From the NCBI RefSeq assembly GCF_021130785.1, contig NW_025776805.1:1-64000 (forward strand): DNA of 64,000 bases. Direction: 5' to 3'. This DNA is from Homalodisca vitripennis. Taxonomy: Eukaryota > Arthropoda > Insecta > Hemiptera > Cicadellidae. Each line of letters begins with the position of its first letter. The first letter of the stretch is position 1. Below, piece by piece: positions 36,401-48,689 of this stretch. Below the pieces are notes generated by a model. The model had not been told where the DNA came from. It saw nothing but the letters and a program-made list of their open reading frames with translations, and made no database searches. Both the position numbers and the translations under genes were made by a program.

Positions 36401-39400
36401 GTTCTATGTTATTATATCGTCCATACAACTTCCTCTTAGTGCAACGTATACAATCTGCTCTTGCATGACTTGTTACATCTCGATTTATTTAAACAAAAGT
36501 CAGCGAGCGAAAACGTAAAAAGATAAAACAAAAAATCTTACATCGTTTGAAACCATTCACAACCTTCACTACCTTCCTAAGTGAACCAATCTCTATCCTC
36601 ACCATAACCTGTGTAATTTTTTGGAAAAGATTTGATTGCACGAAGATTTTGCTGAGTAGGACAGACGGTTTATTCCAGCTCTACGCGTAAGAGGAAGGTA
36701 AACTAAAGCTAAAACTCAACACTCACATAGAAGTAGCTCTTCCAACCATAGCTTGCGTACTGTGTTTGATATTATTTCATGGCGATCGAACGAATTTGGC
36801 TGAGCGATATCAAATAAATTTTTTTTCTCATATTTAACGATGATATAAGCAACAAAATATTCTTATTAGTAAATAATTAACAAATTTTATATCTGTTAAC
36901 CTAACATGTGAGAGTTATAATGACACGTTTAGTCATAGAGTAAAATATAAATTAAATAATATATTTTGGACAGTAATACACAGATTATATTTGCAATATA
37001 TGACTTCATCACTTACATTCGCTTGCTACTAGAAATTGTATTTCCGTAACGTTATAAAAATCATGCTTGAAGATTCTATATAGACAAAATGAATAATTAA
37101 TGGTGCTAGTCCCAACCCATGGAATTAAGCTGAGCGCCATAAAGCCTATCACTTAGTAAGTTTTTCACAAGCAGGACTATTTTTTTTTTCCCCGTGGATG
37201 TATACATTTCTTTTCGTATATTAATGTCTGTATATTCTGTCCGCAGGACATCTCCGAAATTGATTTGAGCTATGAGTTAAACTTTTTGCCTGCACTCTTT
37301 AGCGGTAGACTACTATTAGCATTACACATAAAACATAATTTGTTTACACAAGATATTATATAATTATAGTGCTTATTTCCCCATTTTTAAGTGTTAGAAG
37401 TCTAAAAAACAACAACCCGTCATTTCCATAAGTTTCAAGCTACCAAGCAGTAACAATTGAAGTCTGTAGTGTAGTGCCAATTTCCAATAAATATTTGATT
37501 CTAGTATTGAAAGAATGCAAAGAATCATAATACTAAAGATTAATACCTTTACAACACCCATCCAGATTATGGTCCATAGATCGAAATAACTGAAAATTTT
37601 GAAATGCTCATGGTGTGAACATGGATGGTGCTGGGAATACTATACATGAAAACTACAGACGTTAATTCTATCAGCCATTGGAATTTTTTCCTCGCTTAGA
37701 CTGACAAGAATTAAAAATCTTACTAGGAGCCCAGTCAATGAGTAAATGGAACAGGCATCACAAGCAATTAATTGTCAAACGTTCAGGACCCGAATGATAC
37801 GCCCCCTAATACACAGGGGGAATGAGTGGCGAGAAACATCTTACTAACCTAACTGGTATTATGCTGAATATCCCTTCATAAAGTTTAAGCAGAAACTTTG
37901 AAACCTCCAAATCTTGACTAAGAACGGACTACACCCATACAATGTCTACGGACCGAATCATAGAAGAATAAAGATTTATTAACACAAGCCCCCTAAGTAA
38001 ATAATGTAAACGTAGTAACATTAACTGAAGGTGAGTTAGGGACAATAACGTGGGGGTAAACCAAAAGACCACAAACTGTCAGAAATAATATTTTGTATAT
38101 CTCCCACCGCCGATATTTTTTTGTCCGTTTTTTTTTCTTGGATATTTTAATAATTAGTTATTTAAATCAAATGCTAAATCGATGATTTTCTTCCAACACA
38201 ATATTCTATATCAAGTTTGCTAACTAATAGTTGAAAAGGGGTCCAAATCATTTTGTTTTATATTCTAATGAATAATGTCAAATACCAACAGGAGAGTATT
38301 AGTTATATATTTATATCTTCATAAATTAGAGGTAAATTTAAATTCAAATATGTGTCCGTATGCAAGAGAAATCCTGGCTAAAATTATCATTCCAGAAAAC
38401 AACTTTTCTTAACACAGAAAAGGATACTAACAGACTAATGCCGTATCCTGTTTAATTTAAAAACCGTTTACTAAATTAACACTGGAATTTCTTACTCTAG
38501 ATTTCCAAGAGTGACTGACTATACACCTAATAACGTCACATCTGGGCTAATACCCCTGCATTACGGGATAATGTGTCCTAATTATTATGCATAAATCTAC
38601 ATACGGTAATATGAGCATTAGCAATATTGTTTAAAGTAAAATATAATATGTAATCGCATGAATAATAAAATGTAAAAAAAACTAAACAAGATATGTAGCT
38701 TTGGAAATTGAATTTATAGTTTAATTTAGGAGGTTTTTTTGTATAATTAAAAGTAAGGTAACCACGTAATAAAACATTCTATTTACACTTTATTATTAAG
38801 ACGTCCCCCTATTTATAATATACGTAATACTTTTTTTGGTAAATTTAACACTTTGTTAATAACATTTTACTATACCTAATTTTCATATTAAAAGTCCTCG
38901 TTTTGAATTAAATTGATTTAAAAAAAACCTTTCAAAGTCATGATTATATAGAAGTTTTCAATCAAGGAATATATTATCTTTTTTTGCCTGCAAGAATGTT
39001 AGTACTACGCGTAATTGATAAAACCCATGTTGCTTGTCAGAACAGCCACGCTGAAAGAACGTTCAAATGGCCAAGGCTGGAATAAACAAAGATTAATATA
39101 CTAGTGAATTTTACAAATATTTATTTATAGAGTTTAAAGTTTCGTTGGTTATACTTTGTGGAAATAAAAACTTTATAATTAACAATAACTGATATCAAAT
39201 ACTTGGCTTGTAATTGGCTAATATAGTTCTCCATGCCATTGGCTGAACGGTGAAATTACATCACTCTTATGTGTATGACAGATTTAGATTAAACCGGTTT
39301 TAATATAACAATTAATTTTTTTTAAAAACATAGACGCTTTAGTATTTTTTTAACCTTCATTGTTACTTTTAATACGACTCCCCCGCACCAAACGTTCTTT

Positions 39401-39635
39401 TTGAGCTGAACGATAAATTTTATATTTGGTAAGAAAGATTGTCATCACTTTTACGAAAAACAGGGCTGTTTGTCTTATACTCAGTAAAATTTTGGCCACT
39501 AGACTACAAAAATTAGTACAAATAAATCTTGTGCATGTGTAAATACTTGTAAAAGAACTCGGATTCGAAGGATCAACTTATTGACTCTTATTTAAAGAAA
39601 GCAGGTTATACGTCCCCCTACAGCGTACACCTCGA
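36400..39635. other. AT-rich spacer
   Basis: No coding similarity, RNA gene or obvious transposon terminus seen in 3.2 kb. Short open frames only. It separates the transposase-like relic from the next module M, as 2.76-4.2 kb does in the noisy first part. Confidence 0.45.
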
Positions 39636-40350
39636 AATTTCTTATACCATGGAAACAGCTGGTAGAAATTTCGGTGTATTTAAAATGATTTGAATTTTTC
39701 AGTAATATATTCAAAAATTCCACTAATCGCAGCACCTCGAGAACCACGGAACAAAAACACGACGTGAGGCTCAAGAGAGGACCAGTACCTACAGTGAGTT
39801 ATATTATGTTTCATAAGTCAAATATTCTGCTCTCACTATCTCTTGATATCAACATTACTTAGTTAGTATTTTATGTTATGGCCAATATATTGCAGCCTAA
39901 ATAACCTATCCTATTGCATTTATTATGGTTTAAAGTAAATAATAACCAATAAAAAATATATTTTAAAAATATTAAAACACGATTAAAACTAATCCAGAAA
40001 TGTTATTTTTGCTAATATTTTCGTCACATATATCTTGCATTAGTTAAGAATTACTATACAAAAACAAATCCCTCTGGTATGTTCACCGTAAAGCTATGTA
40101 CTTTTTCATTAAAAAACTTGACGTGTTTTTGTGCAGTTTCAAAATTCTCATGAACAAAAGCGGTGAATGCCGAATCCAATTTGTATTCCGAGATGTTTAA
40201 AACGACATTATAATTTTAAAGAATCGATTCATCTACGTTATGATAGAGTCATAGAATCCTTTAGAAAACCATTTTCTTAGCTTATGTCTCACAGCAAACT
40301 TCCCAGTATTTGATAGTAGCACAAAATACTTACAGTGAGTTCAAATTAGT
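39635..40350 (+). repeat. Module M, copy at 39.6 kb, with downstream segment
   Basis: 'accatggaaacagc' (39,646), 'gaggaccagtacctaca' (39,776) and 'gtgagtta' are followed by 'ctctcactatctcttgatat' (39,831). The downstream segment at 40,270-40,345 matches 29,230-29,310. The core here ends in 'ctacagtgagt', a perfect-looking 5' splice site, where other copies have 'tggataagt'. Confidence 0.65.
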
Positions 40351-41530
40351 GAATAATGACGGATTAATACTAAAAAAGCCCACTGAATATGTATAAATTT
40401 TACATGTAATAATTTCTATACTTGTGAACATTTACACCATAAAAACAAATAATATAAAATCCAACCCCTTTTTTGTATCTTCTTATGGTATCTACAAAAA
40501 AATCAGTCAACCTTAGTATTTACAGTAAGAATACCGTACTGGACTCTCCCACTATGACTTTTTCAAATCCTTAACATATGTTTCGCTTAAACTAAATATA
40601 TTTTTAGTTTTCATTACAATATACCATTCACCATAAAAAACATCCAATTATAAAACAACATACCTCCTATTAGTACCCGATATTACATGAAGCCACCCAG
40701 AAGCATACATTATATTAGTAAAAACTTGAGAAAAACTTATAATTTAAAAAATGTAATAATAGAACAACCGAGTCGGGGGGAGTTCACCAGTTGCTACAGC
40801 CTAAGAACTGAGTGCACTTATGGGAACAGAACTTTCAGTCATTGTGTAAGGGCAAATTTTGAACTTTTAAAGCAGGCACAGTTTTGTAACAGTACAGTCC
40901 TCAGATCGTTTGTGTGTTTACGTGTACGAGAGAATTCAAGTTGTGTGGGGGGGGGCCGAGGATGGGTTTGAAAACGAAAGTCGTGATCGACTCCTAAGGA
41001 CAAACCTTACACATGTCCCATATACGTTGCCGTTTTAGAGCTTATTGAACGTCATCGCCGGTTAAACCCGCAGAAGGAGTTTCACATCATAAGTTGCAGA
41101 TCAGCTATGGGAGTGTTCAATCCAAAAATCCACTGAGCAACTCGGTTTCACAGAAGTAAGTAGAAGTAGGAAAATAAAGTAATTTCGTCATAAATAAACG
41201 ATGGCAAAATGGCCGAAAGTCCTAGTGTCCTTCCTAAATATCTAATCGGCAATAACAAACTTAAAACAAAGAGCTTACAAACTGTGGTAATACACGGGCT
41301 ATATGCTTAAAAATATTCATAAACATTGTATATGCAATATTAATGTAATACAACGATATTAAATACACCATACTATTCGTCACAATGGTTTACCTGCAAA
41401 GTTAGGGAGCATAAGCATTTTCATTACCATAATAATGTCCCTAAAATAACTTCCTTCTAACGTAGTGCAGTAATTTTAGTCTCAACTTATTAACTTAATG
41501 ACCCTTCGTTCGGAGTTTTAGTCAATTGAG
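40350..41530. other. Spacer with GC-elevated patch, unidentified
   Basis: 40,770-41,170 is GC-richer than its surroundings and includes a 94-residue plus-strand frame (40,687-40,971) with no family motif that I can recognise and an ending in a G run. It may be a relic of an element, but I have no evidence for which. Confidence 0.35.
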
Positions 41531-42020
41531 ATTTGTGTTTATAATCCTTTTTAGTACCCTAAGTGTACAGAAAAGAATCGGTTTTTTACAATAATTATCC
41601 AGCACGTATTCCAAGCTATATAATATCCGTCCATACATATCTTGATAAATAGTGTAAAGATTTACTTGGAGAATTAATTTACTTAAATTATGTCTAGAGT
41701 ATATCACTCATACATTTAATAACAGTGCAATAATGAAACATGACTAAAAAAAGCTGATATGCCTAGTTGACTTAGGAATAAAATTCATATCTTAATAGAC
41801 ATTTAATTGTTTACACTCAATAAAATAATACAACACAAAACAGATTGAGTAGAAAATATGGTACTGTAATTGTTGATTTTAACAAAATTAAGTTTCTGAA
41901 ACCTATCACAAGAGCTCAGGAATTAAACCTTCACAGATATTCGATATGAAATTTATATTCGCCTTTATGTTTATTGGTAATATTAAAAACAATTTATATT
42001 ATCATTTTATTTACAAATAT
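41530..42020 (+). repeat. Repeat W, copy at 41.5 kb
   Basis: 'aatcctttttagtaccctaa' followed by 'gtgtacag' (41,541-41,569) matches 48,740 and 21,811. Further right 'gttgacttaggaataaaa' and 'cacaagagctcagga' occupy the places of 'gctgacttgggattaaaa' and 'actagagctctc' in the 26.5 kb copy. More diverged than other W copies. Confidence 0.5.
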
Positions 42021-42249
42021 TTGTTATAAACATGTAATTTCGGAAACAATACAGTTTTTAATAAAATATTTATCTTTAAAAAATCCTCATTTAAAATAAA
42101 ATACAAAACGTAACTGAGAGTAACTTTGTCCTATAGTTAAGAAAATAAAAACAGATAAAAAATAAAATTTATTTTAAATAAAAATAATGATCGGGAACTA
42201 CTACTCTATAATTATCAATTATGTTAAGAATTAAACTTAATGTCGGATT

Positions 42250-42482
42250 ACTACGTACTAATATCGGGCCTTGTCCCTCCTATTACGAACTTCCAACTTC
42301 GCGTCTCGATACCATCTCCAAATATGTCTTTCCCCTTACGTTATTCACGCAAAACCCCAATTCGACCGCACGGACGGTGAAGTCACATGCCACTATAACA
42401 CGCTCAGGGACGTTTCTGAGACTTTTCTTCCAGCCTTCCAACCTTTCCATATACTCACGTGCGGAGTTAAATTTGGGAGAGG
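42250..42482 (-). pseudogene. R1/TRAS-like LINE endonuclease fragment
   Basis: Minus-strand reading from about 42,475 gives SAREYMERLEGWKKSLRN, then PERVIVACDFTVRAVELG, then NNVRGKTYLEMVSRREV. This matches the central part of the APE endonuclease of R1-group LINEs, where the motif reads GDFNARAVEWG followed by N-x-RG-x-x-LE. The catalytic motif is altered (GDFN to CDFT, EWG to ELG), and two stops follow near 42,283. Only about 65 residues remain, without reverse transcriptase. It lies in the same strand as, and next to, the Jockey fragment, but encodes a different version of the same domain, so the two are separate elements. Confidence 0.65.
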
Positions 42483-42485
42483 TCC

Positions 42486-42506
42486 GCCACCCCCCCCCCC
42501 CCCCAC
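42486..42506. repeat. Poly-C tract at LINE junction
   Basis: A C-rich run, interrupted once by A, sits exactly between the R1-like endonuclease fragment and the truncated Jockey reverse transcriptase. Its length is probably unreliable. It may be a junction filler, a replication or assembly scar, or a simple repeat that grew at a breakpoint. Confidence 0.7.
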
Positions 42507-42509
42507 CCC

Positions 42510-44395
42510 ACCGGGTCAAGTGGACGTGTGGCTTCCTCTCCTACAGCTCCGGTGATGTTGTTCAAGACTCTAGCGAAGTGACAATGAAGGGTGGCTGGAG
42601 TGTGACCGGTGCGGAAGCCGAATTGTTTCCTGTCCTGATAGACATTGAAGAATACTCCTCAGGGGGGAATCATTGTGCGGCGCAAATCTTGTAAGTACGA
42701 TCTTCTTCCCAGAAGAACAGCATTGGAGAGCACAGGGCAGGAGAGAGATCGGCCTACCTGTGTGTTCTCCGGGAAGAGAGGGTCCTTGACAGGCTTAGGT
42801 TATCAATGAATCACCTTGGGCATCCTTCCAGGTGGGTCGGGAAGTGAGCCAGGCGTAGGGCAATGAGATTGAAGATGCAGGTGATCATGGTACTGATCGA
42901 CCCAAGCCGGGCAGGTTCTCTCAATGGCTGGAGTTTCCTAAGGAGTTCCGGGGCCAGGGGCCCTTCTTCTTCGGGCGAAGGCGACGAATGTGGTCTTTGC
43001 ACTTCCGTTCAAGTGTGAAGTCACAGTGGGTCCAGTAGGTCGTCTTCGTCCAGGTTGGTAAGATTTCCTCCAGGAAGTTTTCAATCAATTTCGCACGTGT
43101 CCTCGGTCGTAGACATCCGTCGTGGTGGAGAGAATCTGGCCTTTCCATGGTGGTTCGGCGAAGGCCTCTGCTCGATCTCCAGGGGAGTGAGACAATACCA
43201 ACGCTGTCGCATCGAAGTGGTCGGTTTGGTCTTCTTCTCCCCTCCGAAGTGCCCCTGGAGATTTTTTCAAGATGCCGACCGACACCACCGTCCAAGATCT
43301 TGATGTTCCACAAAGTCCATCCCCCACGCAGCCACTCTGTATTCAACCAGGCAGAACGAGAGCAACTTCGCTGGCCTGGCGGTTTGAACGTCCTGCTTGG
43401 CAGTGGGTACATCGGGACTGCTGATACTACGCCTTCGCAGTCTGCGACGAAGGCGAATCTCCTCTCTCAACACCTCAGGTAGAGGTGGAGTGATAGCAGA
43501 CCGGGAGAGAGGGGATGACGAAGGCCGTCATAGCTTCTTGGAGGATGGAAGTCAAGTCGTATATACTCCGCCTGTCTAGCTGGTCCGGTGACTCGGCAGG
43601 AGTTAGTGGTGGACGATGTCTGTTAGCGAGGTGGTTTGCAAAGCGGTGCCAGTTGATCTTGGTGGGACGAGCAGGAGGATATGATGGCGCTCCGTCGTCC
43701 GAGAGGTCGAAGACAACTATAACGTGGTCTGAAGAGAGATCAGACACTGCAAACACCTCGATGTTTTCCGTCCAGCGAGCCAGCTAGACCGATGTCCAGT
43801 ATGTCCCGGGAGGTGCCGTCCATTGTGATTGTAGTGCGTGGGCTCCTCAGGTGTCAGTAGTTGGATGTGGTTATCCAGGAGACGGTGGAGAATTCTGCCG
43901 TTGGAGTTGGTGTTCCGGCATCCCCCAGTCCAGATGCTTTGCATTGAGGTCCCCAGCAACAAGTGCAGGGGAACCAGGACGCAGCCAGTGCATCAAGGCA
44001 GCGAGTTTGCAGCGTGTTTTGTAGGTGGATTGTAGACGGAGGCAATCTCCAGTTCAGCTCCGCTGTAGTGGATGGCAATCCGGGTGATCTCAGCTCCTGG
44101 GGCAGGGACTTCTGCCAGGAGACGATGGGTCACTCGCCGATGCACCATGATCGCCGAGCCTCCGCCGGTTCGTTGTTCTGCAGCTGCCTATCGGTGCGGT
44201 ACATCTGGTAATTGGTGATATTGAAGCGATCTGTCGCCCTGAAGTGAGTCTCCTGTAGAAGAGCGACGTCTAAATCCATTTCAATTAGTAGCTGACCGAG
44301 TTCCAGCCGCTTGTTTGCCAGCCCGTCGGCGTTCCAGCTGACAACTCTCAGCTTACCCATGGACCGTTGGCGGACAACGTGGTCCATGAGGCGCG
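42510..44395 (-). pseudogene. Jockey-clade LINE ORF2 pseudogene, 3'-truncated
   Basis: Starts near 44,357 with GKLRVVSWNADGLANKR, the opening of an APE endonuclease, then QETHF (about 44,245), GDLNAKHLDWG (about 43,945, in a shifted frame) and SDLSSDH (about 43,735). These supply the N, E, D/N and DH catalytic positions, all still visible. The linker region follows, with RRRPNRPLRC (about 43,250) and LRPKK-GP (about 42,970), the start of the reverse transcriptase. A fingers segment (FGFRTGH-like, about 42,600) is the last recognisable piece. The catalytic DxxxAF and YADD motifs are absent because the element stops at the poly-C tract near 42,510. At least six frame changes make it dead. LINEs normally lose 5' ends, so loss of the 3' half is notable. 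Confidence 0.85.
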
Positions 44396-44539
44396 ACATC
44401 AACGCCACTATGTTGGTCAGCTAAAAATGAATCTGATTTAGTCTTATCTTGAGATCCTGAGGCAGGAGGGAAGCTGGGTGAGAAATCGGCGTGATGTTTT
44501 TGTGTGGGCGGCTGGGCTTGTAGTTCAGGGCTGGAAAGC

Positions 44540-45361
44540 AGGCTTAGGTGGCTAAGCACGAGATCTCGGTGTGGGCCTGGGTAGTGTTGGTCTGGCAGGG
44601 GCAGGAGTGTCCCCTCGATGTTGGGTTCTCTAGTTGACGAGAGGAAGTTTGTTGACGTGTCTCGGAGGTTGAGGTCTTCGGAGTTGAACGAGAACGAGCC
44701 CCCCGATTTTCCGGCTTCGGAGCTGGGCGATGACGGCGTCGCCTTACCATCTCGAAGTCATCTTCCTTTCGGTTTTCAGTAGAGGGCTCTACGGTGTCAT
44801 CTACGGTGGCAGGAGTAGGAACTTCTCGAGGCTTAGGAGGCTCAATCCTGGAAGGTACAGGCCTCTGAACCCTCCTGGAACGGCAGCATACGAGAGCTGC
44901 TTCTCGTTTTTGAAGGTGACACACCCACGGTCGTTGGCAGAGTGGGCCTTTCCACAATTGCAGCATCTGGCCGGGGTTGAAGCTTCCTTCGGGCAGAGGC
45001 TGGACGGATGATTATCGCTGCATCGTACGCAGCGGAGCTCACGGTGGCAGTGGCTGGAGCCATGCCCAAACCCCTGGCATCGGTGGCACTGGAGTGGTCC
45101 ACTAGACCTGGTGTACTTCCTGACCTCCAGCCTGCAGAAGAACAGAGTCCGGGCGGTGTAGACATCAGTAGGAGGCCAGAGCCCATCGCCTCCACGGAGG
45201 GTGATGAGCCACAGGCTGGTCGGTTGTCCACGTCTTGTCTTCAGGAGCTTGGCCTTCACGATGCCATAGCCATCTCCTTGGAAAGCTTCGACGACCTCTT
45301 CCGGCGATAGGGTGGCTGAGAGACCTTTGATCACCACCTTGAGGAGGCGCTTAGTGGGCAA
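44540..45361 (-). pseudogene. Jockey-clade LINE gag (ORF1) pseudogene, 5'-truncated
   Basis: The first part (45,361 to about 44,850) begins with KRLLKVVIKGLSATLSPEEV, which resembles the PRE_C2HC-type domain that precedes the zinc knuckles. Three CCHC knuckles follow: CHRCQGFGHGSSHC, CVRCSDNHPSSLC and CNCGKAHSANDRGC with its preceding C. These bind the element RNA in the ribonucleoprotein. Near 44,860 the frame shifts and continues as a basic, P/S/T-rich tail (RRRRHRPAPK at about 44,720) that ends at 44,544, about 150 bases before ORF2. There is no true start codon: the frame opens at a TTG just after a stop, and homology begins abruptly at 45,360 beside AT-rich repeat sequence, so the usual N-terminal half is missing. 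Confidence 0.85.
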
Positions 45362-45370
45362 ATGTTATAG

Positions 45371-45570
45371 TTTTTTTATGATAAAATATATTCTTACGTA
45401 TGTCACACAGCAATCCTTACGGCGTTTTGTATAAAGTTATTAAATATTCTCAATTAAGTTAAACTAGAGCATGAAACCCAGCAACGATTAAGAACGCGCA
45501 ACTACACCAAGTTAAATGTCAATACATTCAACATTTCAAAACAAGGAGTGGAACTTATTAAATACACATA
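45371..45570 (+). repeat. Repeat-family segment left of the Helitron
   Basis: Contains 'caactacaccaagttaaatg' (about 45,498), a diverged match to 'aactacaccacgtttgatgt' of repeat X. The sequence resumes after the Helitron as repeat Z, showing that Z and X are related parts of one larger unit. Confidence 0.55.
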
Positions 45571-47100
45571 TCTATATATATATAAAAGAAAGTCGTGTTA
45601 GTTACACTATTTATAAGTTCATGAACGGCTGATCCGATTTGGCTAAAAATTAGTAGGGAGGTAGCTATGAACTGGGAGAAACACATAGGATACTTTTTAT
45701 CCCGTTCCCGGTTCAGGATTCCGCCCCACTGGTCTCTAAAGTTACAGAAATACCCGTAATAAATTCATTGCAGCAAACATATATTATTAAGTGAAAGAGC
45801 CTGTTCAAATTTAATCAGCTGTTTTTGTAAACATATATAATGTGACAAAAGAAATATATTATGTTTATATCATTTTAATTAACGTTTTAAATTTCTTTAC
45901 ATTTAAAGTTTGAAAGCATAGAGTAAGTTTAAGAGAAACAGAAAATGTTGTTTCATCTGTTTCTGCAATCACTGTTAAGCATAGACTTTACTATCCAGAT
46001 AATAGAATTCAAATTTTACGTAAAAATTCACCTTTACTGCAATATTCATCTAACATAAACCATGCTGGTAGTAAATAAAAAGGTTATATCAAAATGTTGC
46101 TCCAGATCGTGCACAGTGATGAATTTAAATCATCTAATGCGTTTTTATATATTATTTTGAACACTGTTTATAAAACCAACCTTAATGAACAAAGTCATGA
46201 AGGTTTTCACATACGTTACTTTAAACTGATGGGTTTCCTTGACATTGTGATATGGTATTTAACGTTGGCTTATAGGAAATCAGGTAAATTTAATACCCCA
46301 TAAACATGCCCGTAACAAAAAACTTTTATTTTGGAATGTTGCGTAACCTTAATAAGGAATTCTCCCTTATACCGGAAGTACACACAAGAAATGGGTAGGA
46401 CTTCCTTAGGTCGTATAGAGGCTTTTCAGTCCTACTTATGTGTATATTTTTTTTTCATCAGGACAAAAAGGCAAACCCAACTATGTCCCCCTGGAAATAT
46501 GTGAGACGTAAAGTATGTTACAGAAACCCATAGTAGATAATTTTGACCAAAGTAGATTTCCAAGAACTGCAATAATCTAACTATTTAGTATTTTGATCGA
46601 GGTAATATGGCAAGCTAAATTGTGACATTAGTAAGTGAATTAAACGGTCTGCAGTAGGTACTTTTTTATCGAAGTAGGGTTCTTGGCCCTATACGTAAGT
46701 ATACTTTTTTTATTCGACAGGATAAGGAAAACTCTAATATGGTACTGGAAATATCAAACCTAAAATATGTGATAAAGGCTAGAAATAGACACCTTTTGAC
46801 CGAAGTAAGTTTTCGAGACCTGAGTATTGATTGGGGTAACAATGCAGGCTCAGCTGTGGCGTTGGAAATATAATTAATTTGAACCAGAAATGCTCTTCCA
46901 CGTGCGAAACATGATATATTAAATAAATTAAATTCTGATACTATCTACCATGAACTTAAATTAATATCTACTTAATGTATGCCTATTTACGTTTTAAACT
47001 TTTCATAGAACTCCATCATATTACATCATAAGTTCTTTTACTAAGTAGTAAAAGGACTTTGGTTCTAAAGATTGCGTGCGAAGCCGCGGGTAACAGCTAG
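45571..47100 (+). mobile_element. Non-autonomous Helitron, complete ends
   Basis: Starts 5'-TCTATATATATATAAAAGAA, then 'gtcgtgttagttacac', 'gaacggctgatccgatttgg' and 'ataggatactttttatcccg', a head common to insect Helitrons. Ends '...gcgtgcgaagccgcgggtaa' followed by 'cagCTAG', with a GC-rich short hairpin a few bases before the CTAG terminus. It lies between A (45,570) and T (47,101), the canonical Helitron target, and makes no target duplication. The 24.1 kb Z copy shows the unfilled site. At 1,530 bases it has no Rep/helicase frame, so it would depend on an autonomous relative. Two diverged internal units (about 46,420-46,590 and 46,650-46,830) look like a ~235-base internal duplication. 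Confidence 0.9.
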
Positions 47101-47960
47101 TGGTCTATAATTTGTAACCCGTTTCAGTTACCTAATTAGTTACGGGAGTTTACACCAGAGCGCTGTTCCACAGAACTTTAAATATACAATGTTCAATTTC
47201 AAATAATATTAGGACTCAATTTGTCGCTTGTAAAACTGAGTTATTCACCTTTAAGTAATAATTATTTTCGGTTTTATGAACGAAATATCAGTAGTTGTGC
47301 AGGATATGCGATAGCTTTAGTTTGGTTTCAGTTGAATACCTACTTGAGAAGACCACCCGTGATTGGATATTCGTTAGGAATGTAAATTGAATAATAGTAT
47401 CAATACATTTTCCGAGAATTTGAATAGATGTTTTGACAATTTATATTATGATAATTTATGATAATCTATTTACTTAAGATTTTTAAGTATTTGAGTATGA
47501 AAACGTGCCATGAAAAAATAATTGTTTTGAAATCTAATACCTGATTTCAATTTCATCCTTTAAAAGTAAAAGTTAAAATATTCCTCTACTTTGTCAGTAC
47601 TGCTGGCCGTAACGTTTTTATAAAGTAATCAAGCGTAATATATTTTAATTATACTTAGGCTGTTACATAGGTCCATTATTTAATATCAAAATAGAAAAAC
47701 ATTACAAAACATGAATCAAAAACTTAAAAATAATGTGTCCTGCCTTTCTATATATGTTCCTTTTAGGAAAGAAAATTATTAAATTGAGTAGAAATATAGC
47801 TACAGGCACTTGTAACTAATAACATGGATTTTTATATTTAACGATAGCCATTAATTACTGTAAAAATTTCATCACAGTACGCATTTTGTATGATACTACA
47901 AAAGAAACCCAACTACTAAACCCTGCAATGAGAAAAACACAATAACTTATTTAAAGGTAG
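47101..47960 (+). repeat. Repeat Z, copy 2
   Basis: Right-hand continuation of the segment interrupted by the Helitron. Collinear with 24,110-24,900 through 'acgggagtttacaccagagc', 'tttaaatatacaatg', 'aagtaataattatt' and the run of AT-rich sequence to about 47,960. 'caccagagc' also corresponds to 'attcaccagagcac' in repeat X. Confidence 0.75.
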
Positions 47961-48240
47961 CACTACGCAAAATATTAGTATAGGTACAAGAAATATAGGC
48001 AAACTGTTGCATATTAACTAACGTAAACTAGTATATACAACATCACTTATATAATAGCTAGTGGAACAATTGATTTCAGTTTAGAAAAAACTATTCAATT
48101 ATAATTCTTAACTAATGTCCTGATCAAGGATCATTGTGTAATGGTTTTCTCAAGCCGGTGTTGAATGTTGTATGTGTGTATAGGGTATAAGATTACAAAA
48201 CATGGTTTTAATACCAATATAGTAAGTCATAACGTAAACA
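47960..48240. other. Short AT-rich spacer
   Basis: Nothing recognisable between repeat Z copy 2 and the next module M. Confidence 0.4.
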
Positions 48241-48540
48241 AGTGTAACAATATTTATTATCCATGGAAACAACAAGGGACTATTATTGAAATATTTGTTT
48301 AATAAATTCCAAAGTTTTGATTACGAAAATCGGTAACTCTCAAAATTATCAGTGAAGCATCACGAAAGACAAAATATAAAGGCCAGAAGTTTTGACATGG
48401 ACCAGGATTTTTTTCATATTTCAATTTTATATTTAACACGCAGGTCCGAGAATAACCACCAGGATTACGATAACCATTCCCAGGACCAGGACTTATAGGT
48501 GTGTTACTTTTTTATTATTTAAAGGTAGTTTGAATAATCC
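48240..48540 (+). repeat. Module M, copy at 48.3 kb (core doubled)
   Basis: 'ttattatccatggaaacaac' (48,256) is followed by two cores: 'catggaccagga' (about 48,399) and 'cccaggaccaggacttatag' (about 48,479). Then come 'gtgtgttactttt' and 'ttcttgacac'. The core appears duplicated with ~80 bases between, unlike other copies. Confidence 0.7.
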
Positions 48541-48689
48541 TAAAACATTTCTTGACACTAAAAGAGCCAAAATTAGAGGAACAGTCATATGGAAATGAAA
48601 ACGCGTTTACAATTAATTAAATTTAAATATTTAAGTGATTTTTAAATGATTTTATATCTTAGTTCATAAAAAAGAAACATAATCCAAAA

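Noticed and set aside
39292..39308. Stray satellite monomer ('aaaccggttttaatat')
   Set aside because: Only 16 bases match the satellite; the rest of the monomer is absent, so chance or a coincidental palindrome is likely.
40687..40971. 94-residue plus-strand frame as a host gene
   Set aside because: No known motif, no visible splice structure, and it ends in a G run.
42221..42694. 157-residue plus-strand open frame
   Set aside because: Antisense shadow of the R1-like and Jockey fragments; the protein similarity is on the minus strand.
43055..45310. Several plus-strand frames of 80-111 residues
   Set aside because: All antisense to the Jockey gag/endonuclease, which explains the unusual openness and GC content.
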